Shown: positions 6,568 through 6,939 of the stretch, in pieces
Layout of the letters: each line of letters begins with the position of its first letter
How positions within the stretch are numbered: position 1 is the stretch's first letter
Assembly: GCA_016789785.1 (NCBI GenBank)
Contig: JAEUQE010000144.1
Span: 12,987 to 19,925, forward strand
DNA length: 6,939 nt
From: Bryobacterales bacterium
GTDB lineage: Bacteria; Acidobacteriota; Terriglobia; Bryobacterales; Bryobacteraceae
Direction: 5' to 3'
Position numbers and translations under genes: made by a program
The notes under the pieces: generated by a model
Told to the model about the DNA's origin: nothing
The model's database searches: none
What the model saw: only the letters and a program-made list of their open reading frames with translations

Positions 6568-6589
6568 GTGCCGGCTCTCAATCCGGCGC
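6568..6589. repeat. Hairpin repeat, copy 2
   Basis: GTGCCGG (6568-6574) can pair with CCGGCGC (6583-6589), including one G-U. Its first 14 bases are identical to copy 1 at 5885-5898, and 17 of the first 18 match. The two copies bracket the RHH/81-aa module in the same orientation, about 680 bp apart. Confidence 0.45.
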
Positions 6590-6656
6590 CCCGGACTGCG
6601 GACGAGGTGCAATGGGGGCGAGGCTAGCACAAGGAATACGCTACCGAACTTCTGAA

Positions 6657-6684
6657 GCGCCGCACGAAGCCAGCCGCGCGGCGC
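6657..6684. other. GC-rich hairpin in the sulfatase leader
   Basis: GCGCCGC (6657-6663) is perfectly complementary to GCGGCGC (6678-6684) across a 14-nt loop. The hairpin ends 25 nt before the sulfatase ATG and lacks a following T-run. It could affect initiation or mark the end of an upstream transcript. The rest of 6490-6709 holds no convincing intact gene, and no clear sulfatase promoter is seen. Confidence 0.35.
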
Positions 6685-6709
6685 AACCTCTGAAAGAATA
6701 AAAGGCGCT

Positions 6710-6939
6710 ATGCCCAGCCTTCTTACCCGCAGGGCCGCAATCGGCGCACTTTCCGCCGGCCCTTTTGTCCATACCGCCCGCGGCGCCGGACGGCGTCCGA
6801 ACTTCCTATTCCTTCTCACCGACGATCAGAGTTACGCGACGCTCAGTCTCACGGGCAGTCCGTTCATGAGGACGCCCAACATCGATCGCCTGGGCCGTGA
6901 GGGCGTCGTGTTCACAAACAACTTCGTGGCGATGTCACT
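6710..6939 (+). CDS. Tat-exported sulfatase, N-terminal 76 residues only
   Basis: The gene starts at ATG 6710, preceded by AAAAGG (6700-6705), and runs off the right edge after 76 codons plus two bases. Residues 1-26 look like a twin-arginine signal: T6-R7-R8-A9-A10-I11, a short hydrophobic stretch, and a likely cleavage near A26. The mature start RRPNFLFLLTDDQ contains the Asp pair (D38-D39) that binds the active-site calcium in type I sulfatases. TPNIDRLGREGVVFTNNF (55-72) is the family's standard next block. The catalytic Cys-x-Pro-Ser-Arg motif, whose Cys (or Ser) becomes formylglycine, normally follows within a few residues and would lie just outside the window. Such enzymes hydrolyse sulfate esters, often of polysaccharides, in the periplasm or outside the cell. 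The substrate cannot be read from this fragment. The gene points away from the RHH module and is probably a separate unit. Confidence 0.9.
   Translation, partial: MPSLLTRRAAIGALSAGPFVHTARGAGRRPNFLFLLTDDQSYATLSLTGSPFMRTPNIDRLGREGVVFTNNFVAMS

Noticed and set aside
6346..6819. Minus-strand 157-codon frame spanning the RHH start and sulfatase start
   Set aside because: It conflicts with two better-supported genes, runs through hairpin repeats, and has Arg/Ser-rich composition without motifs.
1..6939. CRISPR array, tRNA, rRNA or insertion sequence
   Set aside because: There are no regularly spaced identical repeats, no recognisable tRNA or rRNA segments and no transposase-like protein. The only repeats are short hairpins and 15-bp in-gene units.

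Overview
The window is GC-rich DNA from a bacterial chromosome. My best guess is an Acidobacteriota member of the Solibacter/Bryobacter type. This rests on an overall impression: large TPR and proline-rich proteins of unknown function, a Tat-exported sulfatase and palindromic intergenic repeats. A planctomycete or another soil bacterium cannot be excluded. I see no rRNA, tRNA, CRISPR array, transposase or integrase.

Layout. Positions 1-3437 hold a minus-strand pair. A 656-residue protein with an N-terminal Cys/His zinc-finger-like knuckle and a long proline-rich, otherwise unrecognised body is followed 40 nt later by a cytoplasmic TPR protein whose 3' end lies outside the window. A spacer of about 290 nt, rich in inverted repeats, separates this pair from a divergent plus-strand gene (3732-5762). 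That gene encodes a 676-residue protein with kinesin-light-chain-like TPRs, a proline-rich tail and a short predicted coiled coil. The three genes look like one uncharacterised locus of scaffold-type proteins without visible signal peptides or membrane segments. The joint role is inference from content and arrangement.

Positions 5763-5937 separate convergent genes and contain a compact foldable element plus a hairpin repeat. Next comes a compact minus-strand two-gene module (6457 to 5938). It encodes a ribbon-helix-helix-like protein and, overlapping it by 23 nt and starting at TTG, an 81-residue conserved-looking protein. The layout resembles toxin-antitoxin or autoregulated modules, but the toxin role is unproven. 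Related hairpin repeats lie on both sides of the module, and a palindrome covers its likely promoter and start codon.

From 6710 to the right edge runs the start of a plus-strand sulfatase with a Tat signal. The window ends just before the expected catalytic Cys-x-Pro-Ser-Arg motif.

The most promising unexplained items are the divergent zinc-knuckle/TPR proline-rich locus, the RHH/81-aa module with its flanking repeats, and the two structured intergenic regions.
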